NCBI GenBank assembly: GCA_949527715.1
Contig: CATEWF010000018.1
Coordinates: forward strand, 1-16,565
Direction: 5' to 3'
DNA length: 16,565 nt
Source: an uncultured Mycoplasmatota bacterium
GTDB lineage: Bacteria; Bacillota_I; Bacilli_A; Mycoplasmatales; Mycoplasmoidaceae
The notes beneath the pieces are model-generated. The model did no database searches. It was not told where the DNA came from and saw nothing but the letters and a program-made list of their open reading frames with translations. Positions 9,125-16,563 of the stretch are shown one piece after another (the stretch's first letter is position 1; the number at the start of each line of letters is the position of its first letter). A program made the position numbers and the translations under genes.

Positions 9125-9607
9125 TTATAAAAATTTTAAATAATCGATAATTCCTGGATAAGAAATATCTATTTCTTGGCAATTGTCTTTTATATATTCA
9201 AATTTAATTGTCTTAGATTTATTTACTTTAATCCAATTGATAATATCAGATGTCTTAATTAAATAAATTTTGTCTATAGCATTAAAATAAACTATCAAAA
9301 ATGACTTAGCACCATGATTCATTGCATTGATTAAATGTCTTAATTGATGCTCTTTAATTAAATTTAAATTAAAATTTGATTCGTTTGTTTGCTTTGTTTC
9401 AAATTCAATATGTTGGGATTTAAATACTCCACAATAATCTACGTATGATTTTGCTAACAATTTACCAACTATTGTATTTGGTGATAAATTTTTAATTATC
9501 TTTATAGGTAGATATCTCTTTTCAATAATAGCAATATTTCGGTCATAGTAATATGAATTAGTGCGATTCACTAATTCCTCAATGTACATGCCACGATTGG
9601 CATTCAT
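9125..9607 (-). CDS. recU: Holliday junction resolvase RecU
   Basis: This 160-residue protein matches RecU, the Firmicute/mollicute endonuclease that cuts Holliday junctions and works with RuvAB in recombination. It opens directly with NRGMYIEELVNRTNSYY. The active site region has Asp57 in VDYCG, then Glu70 and Lys72 in IEFETKQT, then EHQLRHL, matching the RecU pattern DYxGxYK...DFEAKET...HEHQ. It uses one TGG Trp and no TGA. Compared with B. subtilis RecU (about 200 residues, from memory) it lacks most of the N-terminal extension. The ATG at 9607 is chosen because NRGM follows at once and the upstream gene ends only 3 bases before. A weak purine stretch (GGAAGAAG) precedes it. It is the second gene after the Bax-inhibitor-like gene. 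All catalytic residues I can recognise are present. Confidence 0.93.
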   Translation of the reverse strand: MNANRGMYIEELVNRTNSYYYDRNIAIIEKRYLPIKIIKNLSPNTIVGKLLAKSYVDYCGVFKSQHIEFETKQTNESNFNLNLIKEHQLRHLINAMNHGAKSFLIVYFNAIDKIYLIKTSDIINWIKVNKSKTIKFEYIKDNCQEIDISYPGIIDYLKFL

Positions 9608-9610
9608 TAA

Positions 9611-10387
9611 TTATCTTCTTCCAAATCTTATAAAGAATGTTGCTATTGTTCAGAATAGACCCATCAAATCTATTAACAATTTGTAACCGAAATATAAAAC
9701 CAAATTGTTGGTTGCACGATCTTCACCTGCATTTAGAAATTGTGCAGTATTTGAAATCATTCAAACATCAAAAGAAATATAACCCATAAATAGGAATGCA
9801 GATAATCCAAGAATTAATCAATAATATCATTGAAATCCTCACATAGTTGTTCCTGAAACAAGCATTATAGTCATCGGTATAAACATTAAAAACATTACAA
9901 ACAACATACAAGTTCAAGCAATTCTTAAAAGTTTTGCCAAACCAAATGCGGCTTTCATATTTAAAAAATAACCAATTAAGGCACACATTCCAAATACAAC
10001 ACCACAAACAGCAAAGATTAAAATCATTGAATAAGAATCACTTGTAAATAAACTAAATAGCATTCCACATCCAATTCCCTCTCCAAGACAATATAACAAT
10101 ATTCAAAGAACTATTTTTCAAGTGCTTTGAGTGAACAAATTTCTCATTACAACCATTGATCCAAAAATTGAAATAAATACAATTAAGATACTAATCATGT
10201 ATAAAGAACTTACTGCTTGAAAATAATGCCATTCATATACACATTTATTAAATAAGATACCAAAAGCATATCCAATTAATGCAATCAATAAAAACGAAAC
10301 ACCTGTTACTAGAAAAGATCTAGTAAGAATAGAACCATGCTTGGTACTTAAAATTTTATAGTTATAACCTACATTGGTATTTTCCAT
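9611..10387 (-). CDS. Bax inhibitor-1 family (YetJ/YccA-like) membrane protein
   Basis: This 258-residue protein has about seven hydrophobic segments. Eight TGA codons and one TGG encode Trp. It fits the BI-1/TMBIM family: a polar N-terminal tail of about 20 residues, then evenly spaced spans with small-residue motifs, then the late pair of conserved acidic positions. These are Asp207 in MGYISFDVWMIS and Asp240 in KLLIDLMGLFW, which correspond to the two aspartates that gate calcium leak in bacterial homologues such as YetJ. The protein should lie in the cell membrane; its role in mycoplasmas is not known to me. The start is fixed by the Shine-Dalgarno AAGGAG at 10394-10399 (minus strand), 6 bases from the ATG. 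recU follows after 3 bases, so the two are probably one transcript. Confidence 0.85.
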
Positions 10388-10393
10388 AAATAC

Positions 10394-10399
10394 TCCTTC
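10394..10399 (-). promoter_or_regulatory. Ribosome binding site of the BI-1-like gene
   Basis: The minus strand reads AAGGAG 6 bases before the ATG at 10387, a canonical Shine-Dalgarno that fixes this start. Confidence 0.75.
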
Positions 10400-10417
10400 A
10401 TTTCATTAATAATGATA

Positions 10418-10423
10418 TTATAT
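10418..10423 (-). promoter_or_regulatory. -10 box for the BI-1-like/recU operon
   Basis: The minus strand reads TATAAT, 30 bases upstream of the ATG and ahead of the Shine-Dalgarno. A plus-strand TATAAC at 10422-10427 overlaps it and could drive tlyA, whose ATG at 10443 would then have a leader of roughly 9 bases. The two divergent promoters may therefore overlap physically. Confidence 0.5.
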
Positions 10424-10442
10424 AACTATCATATACATCTCT

Positions 10443-11174
10443 ATGAAAACAGTTCGTCTTGATAATTATCTAGTTTCTTCAAAATTAGTTGAATCACGTA
10501 ACAAAGCACAAGAGTTAATAAAATCTAATTTTGTGTTAGTAGATGAAAAAATAATCAATAAGCCAAATTATCAACTTTCTGATCAATCAAAAATTCGAAT
10601 AATTAAGCAAGAAATATATGTAAGTAGAGCAGCTAATAAATTAAAACATGCTCTTGATAGTTTTAATATTAATTTGAAAAACAAAATAGTTTTGGATATC
10701 GGTTCATCAACTGGAGGATTTACACAAGTTTCATTATTAAATGGTGCGTCTAAAGTCTATGCAATAGATGTAGGAACTAATCAAATGAATTTAAAATTAA
10801 AAACTAATACTAGAGTGGATCTATATGAGAATACAGATTTTAGAAACATCAATTTGTCTCTGTTTAATCAGAAAATAGATTTTATTTGCTGCGATGTTTC
10901 TTTTATTTCACTATCTAAAATAATTGATAAATTAGTTGATCTAATCCCTTACCATTATGAAGGTGTGTTTTTAATTAAGCCTCAATATGAGATAGAAAAT
11001 ATTAAAATTAAAAATTTCAAAGGGATAATCAGAGAAGAGAGCACACGTAAAAGAATAATTGAAAAACTAAAGCAATATTTTATTAAAAATAAATTTGAAA
11101 TTATTAATTTGATTGAATCTCCTATTAGAGGAAAAGAAGGAAACATTGAATATTTAATTTATGTTAAAAAATAA
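10443..11174 (+). CDS. tlyA: TlyA-family rRNA 2'-O-methyltransferase
   Basis: This 243-residue protein has an N-terminal S4 RNA-binding domain (about 1-60, VRLDNYLVSSKLVESRNKAQ) and a C-terminal FtsJ-like SAM methyltransferase domain. TlyA proteins 2'-O-methylate ribosomal RNA cytidines and are sometimes annotated as haemolysins. The domain boundary has SRAANKL (61-67). The SAM loop is DIGSSTGGFT (85-94). The FtsJ tetrad K-D-K-E appears as Lys66, Asp151 (CDVSFISL), Lys179 (LIKPQYE) and Glu236 (GNIEYL). It contains no Trp codons. There is no Shine-Dalgarno before the ATG. The end overlaps dinB by 14 bases, so the two are co-transcribed. Haemolysin activity should not be inferred from the name. 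Confidence 0.93.
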   Translation: MKTVRLDNYLVSSKLVESRNKAQELIKSNFVLVDEKIINKPNYQLSDQSKIRIIKQEIYVSRAANKLKHALDSFNINLKNKIVLDIGSSTGGFTQVSLLNGASKVYAIDVGTNQMNLKLKTNTRVDLYENTDFRNINLSLFNQKIDFICCDVSFISLSKIIDKLVDLIPYHYEGVFLIKPQYEIENIKIKNFKGIIREESTRKRIIEKLKQYFIKNKFEIINLIESPIRGKEGNIEYLIYVKK

Positions 11175-12342
11175 AATAATCCTTCACATTGATATCAATG
11201 CATTCTTTGCTTCAGTTGAAGAAGCAAATAATCCTTCATTGAAAAATAAACCAATTGTTGTTGCCGGTAAGACAAAACGTTCTGTTGTATCTTGCCCAAA
11301 TTATGCTGCCAGAAAATATGGTATAAAAGCTGCTATGCCAATTTTTCAAGCTAAAAATTTGTGCAAAAATTTAATTATTGTTTCTCATAAATTCAATTTA
11401 TATGAAAAATATTCAGAAAAATTTATTGATCTTCTTAGTGAAAAAATATCAAATAGAATTGAATATATTTCATTGGATGAATGCTATATGGATGTAACTA
11501 ATTTAGTTACAGAGAAACAAACTCCAAAAATGATCGCAGAAAAAATTCAGAAAATAGTTAAACAGGAATTAGGCCTTGGAACTTCAATCGGAATTTCATA
11601 CAATAAGTTTTTGGCTAAAATGGGTAGTGATTATAAAAAACCAATGGGTATTACTGAAATATTAAACAATGATAAAGTTAAAAAGATAATTTGACCTCAA
11701 CCTATAGGTAATATGTATTTTGTTGGGAAATCAACTGAAAAAGCTTTGATAGAAAATCAAATTAAAACTATAGGTCATCTCGCCAATTGTAATGACTATG
11801 ATTTTCTTGAATCAGTATTTGGAAAAAATTGAGAACACTTTTTAGACAATGCTAATGGAATAGGTGAAGATGAACTTACATATTCATATGGTGAACCTAA
11901 ATCTGTCTCTGTAAGTAAAACATTATTAACAGATACAAATGATTACTCTGAAATAAAGGTTAATATTAAAGAATTTGCCAAAGAGATTTCTGAAAGATTG
12001 AGTAGGTATGATTTGGTCGGCAAGACTTTAAGTGTGTATGTAAAAGATCCTGAATTTAAACTGCATACTAAAAACAAAACTTTAAAGAATTACATATATA
12101 GTTATGAACAAATGCTTGTCGTTTTTTTAGAAATGTATCAAAAACATTTTTTAGATATGAAAATAAGATTAGTTGGCGTTGGAATCTCTAATTTAATCAA
12201 CAAAGAACCAGAAATGTGCTCAGAACTTTTTGATAAAAAGCAACACAAATCAACACATAAGAAAAACCTTTACGATATCGCTGATGAAATTAATCACAAG
12301 TTTTCAAAAAATATATTGAGAGTTGGTTTTAAATCTAAATAG
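11161..12342 (+). CDS. dinB: Y-family DNA polymerase (DNA polymerase IV-like)
   Basis: This 393-residue polymerase copies past damaged bases. The palm and fingers show DINAFFASVE (11-20) with metal-binding Asp11 and steric-gate Phe16, CPNYAARKYGIKAAMP (45-60), and SLDECYMD (104-111) with catalytic Asp106 and Glu107. TSIGISYNKFLAKMGSDYKKPMG marks the palm-thumb region. A helix-hairpin-helix thumb and a little-finger domain follow. Near the C-terminus, CSELFD resembles a degenerate beta-clamp-binding motif (QLSLF type) at the position usual in Gram-positive homologues. Two TGA codons are Trp (11692-11694 and near 11830). The start lies inside tlyA without a nearby Shine-Dalgarno, suggesting coupling. 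The 3' end overlaps the convergent ruvB by 8 bases. UmuC-type naming is also used for this mycoplasma family. Confidence 0.94.
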
Positions 12343-13252
12343 ATAATAAAAATTTCTTTCCTTTTTCTGTAAGTATTCTTCCTTTTATTGTCTTATTAAT
12401 ATACTTGCAGTAGATTAGATATGGTTCAATTTTATTCTCTATTGTTGTTTCGTCAAGCAAAAGCGCATGTGATATTGTTTTTATTCCTATAGGTGAATTA
12501 AAATCATTTAAAATTTGCATATATTTTAAATCGATTGTGTTTATTCCGTTTTTAACTATTCCAATTCTTTTTAAAATTGTTTTAATAGAAATTGAAGAAT
12601 TTATTGTTTTAAAATCTTTAATTCTACGAATTATTTTGTTTGCTATTCTCGGAACACCTTTACAATTTTTAGCAATTAAATTAATTTCATCTTTTGTCAA
12701 CTCAACACCATATCTTTCAGAATAAAAATTAATAATCTCTACCATTTCATTGTTTTCATATTCTCCAAAATATACAATGATGCCAAATCGTTCTTCAAAT
12801 GATTCAGGAATTTTCCCTAAATTTGTTGTTGCGCCAATTAATGTAAATTTCGGAATCTTAACTCTTGTTATTTTTGAATTAAAATCTTTCCCTAAACAAA
12901 TATCAATCGCAAAGTCTTCCATAATTGAATAAAGCAATTCAACTATTTGTGGATTAATTGCATGGATTTCATCAATAAATAAAATATCATTTTCTTGAAG
13001 AGTTAATGATAAATTGATAATGTCTGTTGGTTTTTGTATATTACCACCTTGAACAACTTTTATTCTGTGTCCTAATTCATTTGATATAACAATGGCCAAG
13101 GTTGTTTTTCCAGTTCCGGCCAATCCATGAAACAAACAATGATCTAATGTAGAATTGTTTGCAATAGCTGATTTTATATAAATAGAAATATTATCTTTAA
13201 TTTCTTTTTTACCTTTAAATTCAGAAAGTTTACTAGGCCTTAATAATTCCAT
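12335..13252 (-). CDS. ruvB: Holliday junction branch-migration helicase RuvB
   Basis: This 305-residue AAA+ ATPase forms hexameric rings that pump DNA through Holliday junctions held by RuvA. Motifs are LRPSKLSEFKG at the N-terminus, Walker A GLAGTGKT (43-50), Walker B LFIDEIH (91-97), sensor 1 ATTN (141-144), the arginine finger in ERFG (Arg155), and RIANKIIRR followed by a C-terminal winged helix. It is slightly shorter than typical (about 330-340) because the usual N-terminal leader before the LRP motif is missing. The ATG at 13252 is preferred over an in-frame TTG at 13270 because GGAG lies 6 bases before it and MELLRPSKL is the conserved beginning. It overlaps ruvA by 20 bases and dinB, on the other strand, by 8. 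Confidence 0.95.
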   Translation of the reverse strand: MELLRPSKLSEFKGKKEIKDNISIYIKSAIANNSTLDHCLFHGLAGTGKTTLAIVISNELGHRIKVVQGGNIQKPTDIINLSLTLQENDILFIDEIHAINPQIVELLYSIMEDFAIDICLGKDFNSKITRVKIPKFTLIGATTNLGKIPESFEERFGIIVYFGEYENNEMVEIINFYSERYGVELTKDEINLIAKNCKGVPRIANKIIRRIKDFKTINSSISIKTILKRIGIVKNGINTIDLKYMQILNDFNSPIGIKTISHALLLDETTIENKIEPYLIYCKYINKTIKGRILTEKGKKFLLSI

Positions 13253-13829
13253 GTTCTTCTCCAGATGCAATTAATTTAATTGCATTTGATATTAAATCTG
13301 ATAATTCACTTTTACTTTCAATGATTTGTTTATCAGAAATTGCAAAATCAATTTCTTTCTTTTCATAGCCTAAAGATTTCAATGCACTTATTAGTTCAGC
13401 AATTTTCGTTGATGTAGGAACCGATTTAACTGATGTAATAGTTACTCCGTCTATTATTTGCCTTGCCACTCTTTCATTAATTGAATTTAATGATGTTAGA
13501 CTTTTTATATCTTTGTTGATAATGAAAGTTTTTAACATATTAATATCATTTCTTAATATTTGAGCGGCAGTTTTTGGACCTATTCCATTTAAACTGATTA
13601 ATTTCAAAAATAGTTCTTTTTCTTCATAATTGATGAAACCATAATAATCTTCAATTAAGCTATTTTTATTTGAAATCACTGAATGTTTGTGAATGTAAAT
13701 CTTTTTTACTTTCCCTAATTCAAACGATTCTGGATTTGTAACATTTATTACATATCCAGTTCAATTACTTTCAACAGTAACTGACTTTTTATTAATGGAA
13801 ATTATTTTTCCGATAATGTATGACAACAT
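13233..13829 (-). CDS. ruvA: Holliday junction-binding protein RuvA
   Basis: This 198-residue protein matches RuvA in size. It binds four-way junctions as a tetramer and loads RuvB. The N-terminal OB-fold (about 1-62, MLSYIIGKIISINKK onward) is followed by tandem helix-hairpin-helix motifs, LISLNGIGPKTAAQIL and LTSLNSINERVARQII. The small RuvB-contacting domain III ends the protein (SALKSLGYEKKEIDFAI). A TGA in the OB fold is Trp (SNWTGYVINV). The second hairpin, NSINERVA, departs from the usual G(I/V)G core, as is often seen in divergent RuvA. AAGGAG at 13835-13840 (minus strand), 5 bases before the ATG, fixes the start. It is co-transcribed with ruvB. Confidence 0.93.
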
Positions 13830-13834
13830 ATTTT

Positions 13835-13840
13835 CTCCTT
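13835..13840 (-). promoter_or_regulatory. Ribosome binding site of ruvA
   Basis: The minus strand reads AAGGAG 5 bases before the ATG at 13829. It decides the ruvA start, which lies well upstream of a later Met that a standard-code reading would choose. Confidence 0.75.
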
Positions 13841-13989
13841 TACACTTAATACAATTTCTTTGGAAACAATAAATTTTGCAAATTATTTTCTATCTATTTT
13901 TAAAAATGCTAAAAAATTGGGGTTTTTTAATTAATCTTGGACAAACTTTATAAAAAAATAATAAAATTATTAAAATAATGTAAAAATTT
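13841..13989. promoter_or_regulatory. Divergent ruvA / YitT-like intergenic region
   Basis: These 149 bases separate the divergent ruvAB and YitT-like operons and should hold both promoters. On the plus strand TTGGAC (13937-13942) is a plausible -35, with TAATAA (13959-13964) a weak -10 at 16-base spacing and TAAAAT (13971-13976) an alternative. On the minus strand TATTAA (13846-13851) is the nearest -10-like site, and I see no good -35 for it. The stretch A6-TTGGGG-T6 (13911-13928) can form only a weak A/T hairpin. Confidence 0.35.
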
Positions 13990-15339
13990 ATGAATGAAAA
14001 AAATAAGAAAAATACAATAAAGCAAAAAGATTTAGTGTATTTCACTAATAGAAGCACTTCAAAAGTAAAATTTAACACATCATTTGTTAAGCTTGCTAAT
14101 ATGTATGCAATTAAGAATACTAGTATGAAATATTTAATTGCTGCAGTAAGTGGATTATTAATGAGTATTATTACTATTTTTCTTGTCGAAGTTACAGGTC
14201 TTTATACCGGTGGGACAACAGCCTTCTTTCAAGGATTAGCAAGATTCTTTTATTCTTTAATCTCTGTTTATGTACCAAGTTTAAGAAATGATGTCCAAAC
14301 AATTGGAATGATTTACAACTTAATGTTCTGAGGATTCTATCTACTTGTTAATATTCCGTTAATAATTTTTGCTTTCTTTAAATTAAATAAAAGATTTGCA
14401 ATGTTATCTGCAACATATTTAATTACTATGCAAGTATGTGGATTTTTATGATCATTTATTCCTGGAATTCACAACATAATGTTGTTTGGTGATACTGCAA
14501 CTATTGATTTAAATTTAAGAAATTTTAATATTCAATGTGTTACATTCGCTCCAAATGTGTTCCCTTCATTTTCTTTAATTCCTGGGCAAGAACATATGTT
14601 TGATTGATCTATGATCACTTCTGCATCTGCATCTAATAACTCTGTTATTACTGGAACTATTACTTCTCAAAATGTTACTGAATTCTTTTTATTAGTTGTT
14701 TATGCTTTAGTATTTTCTTTCTTTTCTTCATTGTTTGGATCAGTAATGTACATGATTAGCGGTTCTACAGCTGGTGGTGACATTATTACTATTTATTTCT
14801 CACAAGAAAAGCACAAAAACCTTGGAGTTATCATGATATTGTATAACTCAGTTATGATGATTATGGGAGTCTTATTTGGTAGTTATTTATCTGGTGTAGT
14901 TTATGGAAATAGTGTTGAATTTAAAGAAATATTAAATTCAGCTCAAGGAATCAAAGGGAACCCATACATTGGTTGACAATACGTTATTTCTGGAAATCTT
15001 ATTGCTTCATTTATATGAGTAATGGCTCACGGTATGTTAATTGACAAACTATTCCCATGACACAAAATGGTTCGTGTTGAAATCTTTACTAAACCAACAA
15101 AAGTAAGACAAATTAATAAAAAATTAAGACACATTAAATACACCCATCCTACAACCATTACAAAAGGTATTGGTGGATATTCTAAAAAAGATGTTGATAG
15201 CATGGTTACTATCATGCAATGTATTGAATTACCTGAATTTATCCAAATTATTCGTAAAATAGATGAGAGGTGTTTAATTTCAACAATTCACATGTCAGAT
15301 CTTGATGGATTTATGACTGTTCAAAAACAAACATGCTAG
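13990..15339 (+). CDS. YitT-like membrane protein with DUF2179 domain
   Basis: This 449-residue protein has six TGA-encoded Trp residues. After a basic tail of about 45 residues comes a set of hydrophobic spans. Two glycine-rich family motifs mark the repeated halves of the YitT/DUF161 fold: GLYTGGTTAFFQG in the first and GSTAGGDIITIYFSQEKHKNLG in the second. Between them is a polar loop (about 178-225), longer than in typical YitT proteins, probably outside the membrane. From about residue 360 a soluble C-terminal domain fits DUF2179: ITKGIGGY, a beta strand VTIMQCIELPEFIQII, then ISTIHMSDLDGFM. Such proteins are suspected transporters, but no substrate is established. The 3' end overlaps the next gene by 7 bases. 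The total exceeds the usual YitT length of about 280-300 because of the tail and the loop. Confidence 0.82.
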
Positions 15340-16154
15340 GTTTTAGTAAAAAATCAAATAAGGAAAAAGCGAATAAAATATTTACAAAGAGCACAGGATA
15401 TCATACTTATGATATTGCTACATGCTCATTAATTCATGATGGGTTTACTAACATTTCATATAGATATAAACTTGAAAATGGTAATGAATATCAAATAAGA
15501 ATCGGTAATGATCAAGAATTCATCAACCGCAAAAATGAAAAACTTTTTCTTGATTCAATTGGAAATAAAGACTATATTTCCTTTGATACTAAAAATGGTA
15601 ATGCTGTAAAAAAATGAATTATCGGAAAAAATCCAGATGAGAAAACATCAGGAAAAATTTCTTTTCTTAATAAACTAAACAAATCAATTGAAAAATTACA
15701 TACAAATAAGTTGAATAAACAAATTCTTTATCAAGATTTTGGAGAATTTTTTGAGAAAAGTAGTTTGGAACCTGAAATTAAAAGTAAATACTTATCGTTG
15801 CTTGAAACCTTTAGAAAAGATAAACTAGTAATGAGTCACAATGATATTAATCCTGCTAATACGTTAATCATTGGAAATAATCAAATTTATTTCATTGATT
15901 ATGAATGAGCAAGAATTAACTATTATTGATGAGATATCACTAACTATATAAGAGAAGTTAATCTTCCTTTGTGAAAAACATACATCTTTTGTTTATTAAA
16001 CAACATATCTTTTAAACAAATGAAACAGCGTTTATTTGTATGTACATGTTTTGCTTATCAATGAACTTTTTATATGCAACAAACAGACAAAATTGTAAAA
16101 TACCAAAAAGAAGTTAAAAAATTAATGGAATATTATTTTAAAAAAGTTAAATAA
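15333..16154 (+). CDS. Choline/ethanolamine kinase-like phosphotransferase (LicA type)
   Basis: This 273-residue protein belongs to the aminoglycoside-phosphotransferase/choline-kinase fold. The N-terminal lobe has DGFTNISYRYKLENGNEYQIRIG, matching the glycine-rich loop and the ATP-binding strand with its basic residue. The catalytic loop is SHNDINPANTL, with His169, Asp171 and Asn176. The metal-binding segment is IDYEWA, with Asp189 and Glu191. These follow the choline-kinase form HNDLxxxN...DxEYA rather than the antibiotic-kinase form, so choline, ethanolamine or a related alcohol is the likely substrate. Six TGA codons are Trp. The ATG overlaps the YitT-like gene by 7 bases with no Shine-Dalgarno, implying coupled translation. 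No cytidylyltransferase partner is in the window, so the pathway is inferred only from the family. Confidence 0.86.
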
Positions 16155-16184
16155 TCTCTAAATCAATATTATTTAATTATTTTG

Positions 16185-16190
16185 TATAAT
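16185..16190 (+). promoter_or_regulatory. -10 box for acpP
   Basis: TATAAT ends only 9 bases before the acpP ATG at 16200. Initiation 6-8 bases downstream would begin the mRNA within about 4 bases of the start codon, so the transcript should be essentially leaderless. No Shine-Dalgarno is present and no clear -35 is seen. Confidence 0.65.
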
Positions 16191-16199
16191 TAATAGATT

Positions 16200-16442
16200 A
16201 TGAAAAAACAAATTATTAATGCAATTAAAGAAGTAGCGGCAGAACAAAATATTAATGTTCCTATGTCTGAATCTAGTTTTTCTAGACCATTAAAAGAAAT
16301 TGGCATTGACTCTATTTCATCTATATCTATGATAGTGGGAATTGAACAAAAATTGGGTGTTCGTGTTCCAGATGATCATTTACCTAAAATTACTTCAGTA
16401 AATTTACTAATTGAAGAATTTGAAAAATTACTTAAAAAGTAG
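16200..16442 (+). CDS. acpP: Acyl carrier protein
   Basis: This 80-residue protein is the usual ACP size. It has the phosphopantetheine attachment motif GIDSIS with Ser38 as the modified residue, where the common form is DSL. Helix II follows (SISMIVGIEQKLGVRVPDD), then a C-terminal helix (VNLLIEEFEKLLKK). ACP carries acyl chains on its prosthetic arm for lipid assembly. In mollicutes, which mostly import fatty acids, it probably serves acyl transfer in phospholipid synthesis. The net charge looks less acidic than E. coli ACP because of many Lys residues. It contains no Trp. The start is the first ATG after the -10 box. A tRNA gene begins 11 bases after the stop with no hairpin between, so the two probably share a transcript. 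Confidence 0.94.
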   Translation: MKKQIINAIKEVAAEQNINVPMSESSFSRPLKEIGIDSISSISMIVGIEQKLGVRVPDDHLPKITSVNLLIEEFEKLLKK

Positions 16443-16453
16443 TTTTTTATCAT

Positions 16454-16528
16454 AGGGGTGTAGTTCAATGGTAGAACTACGGTCTTCAAAACCGTCTGTT
16501 GTGGGTTCGAGTCCTGCCACCCCTGCCA
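16454..16528 (+). tRNA. trnW: tRNA-Trp, anticodon TCA (reads UGA)
   Basis: A complete 75-base cloverleaf is present. The acceptor stem is AGGGGTG (16454-16460) / CACCCCT (16518-16524), the D stem GTTC/GAAC, and the anticodon stem ACGGT/ACCGT around the loop CTTCAAA with anticodon TCA at 16486-16488. The T arm has loop TTCGAGT, the discriminator is G, and CCA is encoded at 16526-16528. Anticodon TCA pairs with UGA and can wobble to UGG, matching the roughly 50 in-frame TGA codons here. A selenocysteine tRNA shares this anticodon but has a longer acceptor and extra arm, absent here. G at the discriminator position fits tryptophan identity. Confidence 0.96.
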
Positions 16529-16538
16529 TTTAAAATAT

Positions 16539-16563
16539 AAATACGCTTCATGCGTATTTTTTA
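16539..16563 (+). terminator. Terminator after tRNA-Trp
   Basis: The stem AATACGC (16540-16546) / GCGTATT (16552-16558) with loop TTCAT is followed by a T-rich run up to the window end. It lies 10 bases past the tRNA and should end the acpP-tRNA transcript. Confidence 0.85.

Noticed and set aside
757..12000. Many genes look split or frameshifted (hrcA, nagA, the permease, dinB, the BI-1-like gene, the YitT-like gene) if TGA is a stop.
   Set aside because: Each break is an in-frame TGA with family motifs continuing in the same frame beyond it, and a tRNA with anticodon TCA is present. These are intact genes under code 4.
12537..12932. Two plus-strand open frames opposite ruvB.
   Set aside because: They mirror conserved ruvB coding sequence and have no independent support.
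13253..13270. Upstream TTG as an alternative ruvB start, adding six residues.
   Set aside because: The ATG at 13252 has GGAG at proper spacing and begins the conserved N-terminus; the TTG has neither.
13911..13928. A6-TTGGGG-T6 as a terminator.
   Set aside because: The stem is A/T only, and it lies between divergent gene starts, where no transcript needs to end.
16454..16528. Selenocysteine tRNA, because of the TCA anticodon.
   Set aside because: The acceptor and T stems are normal length, the variable arm is short, and TGA occurs at dozens of Trp positions. It is tRNA-Trp.
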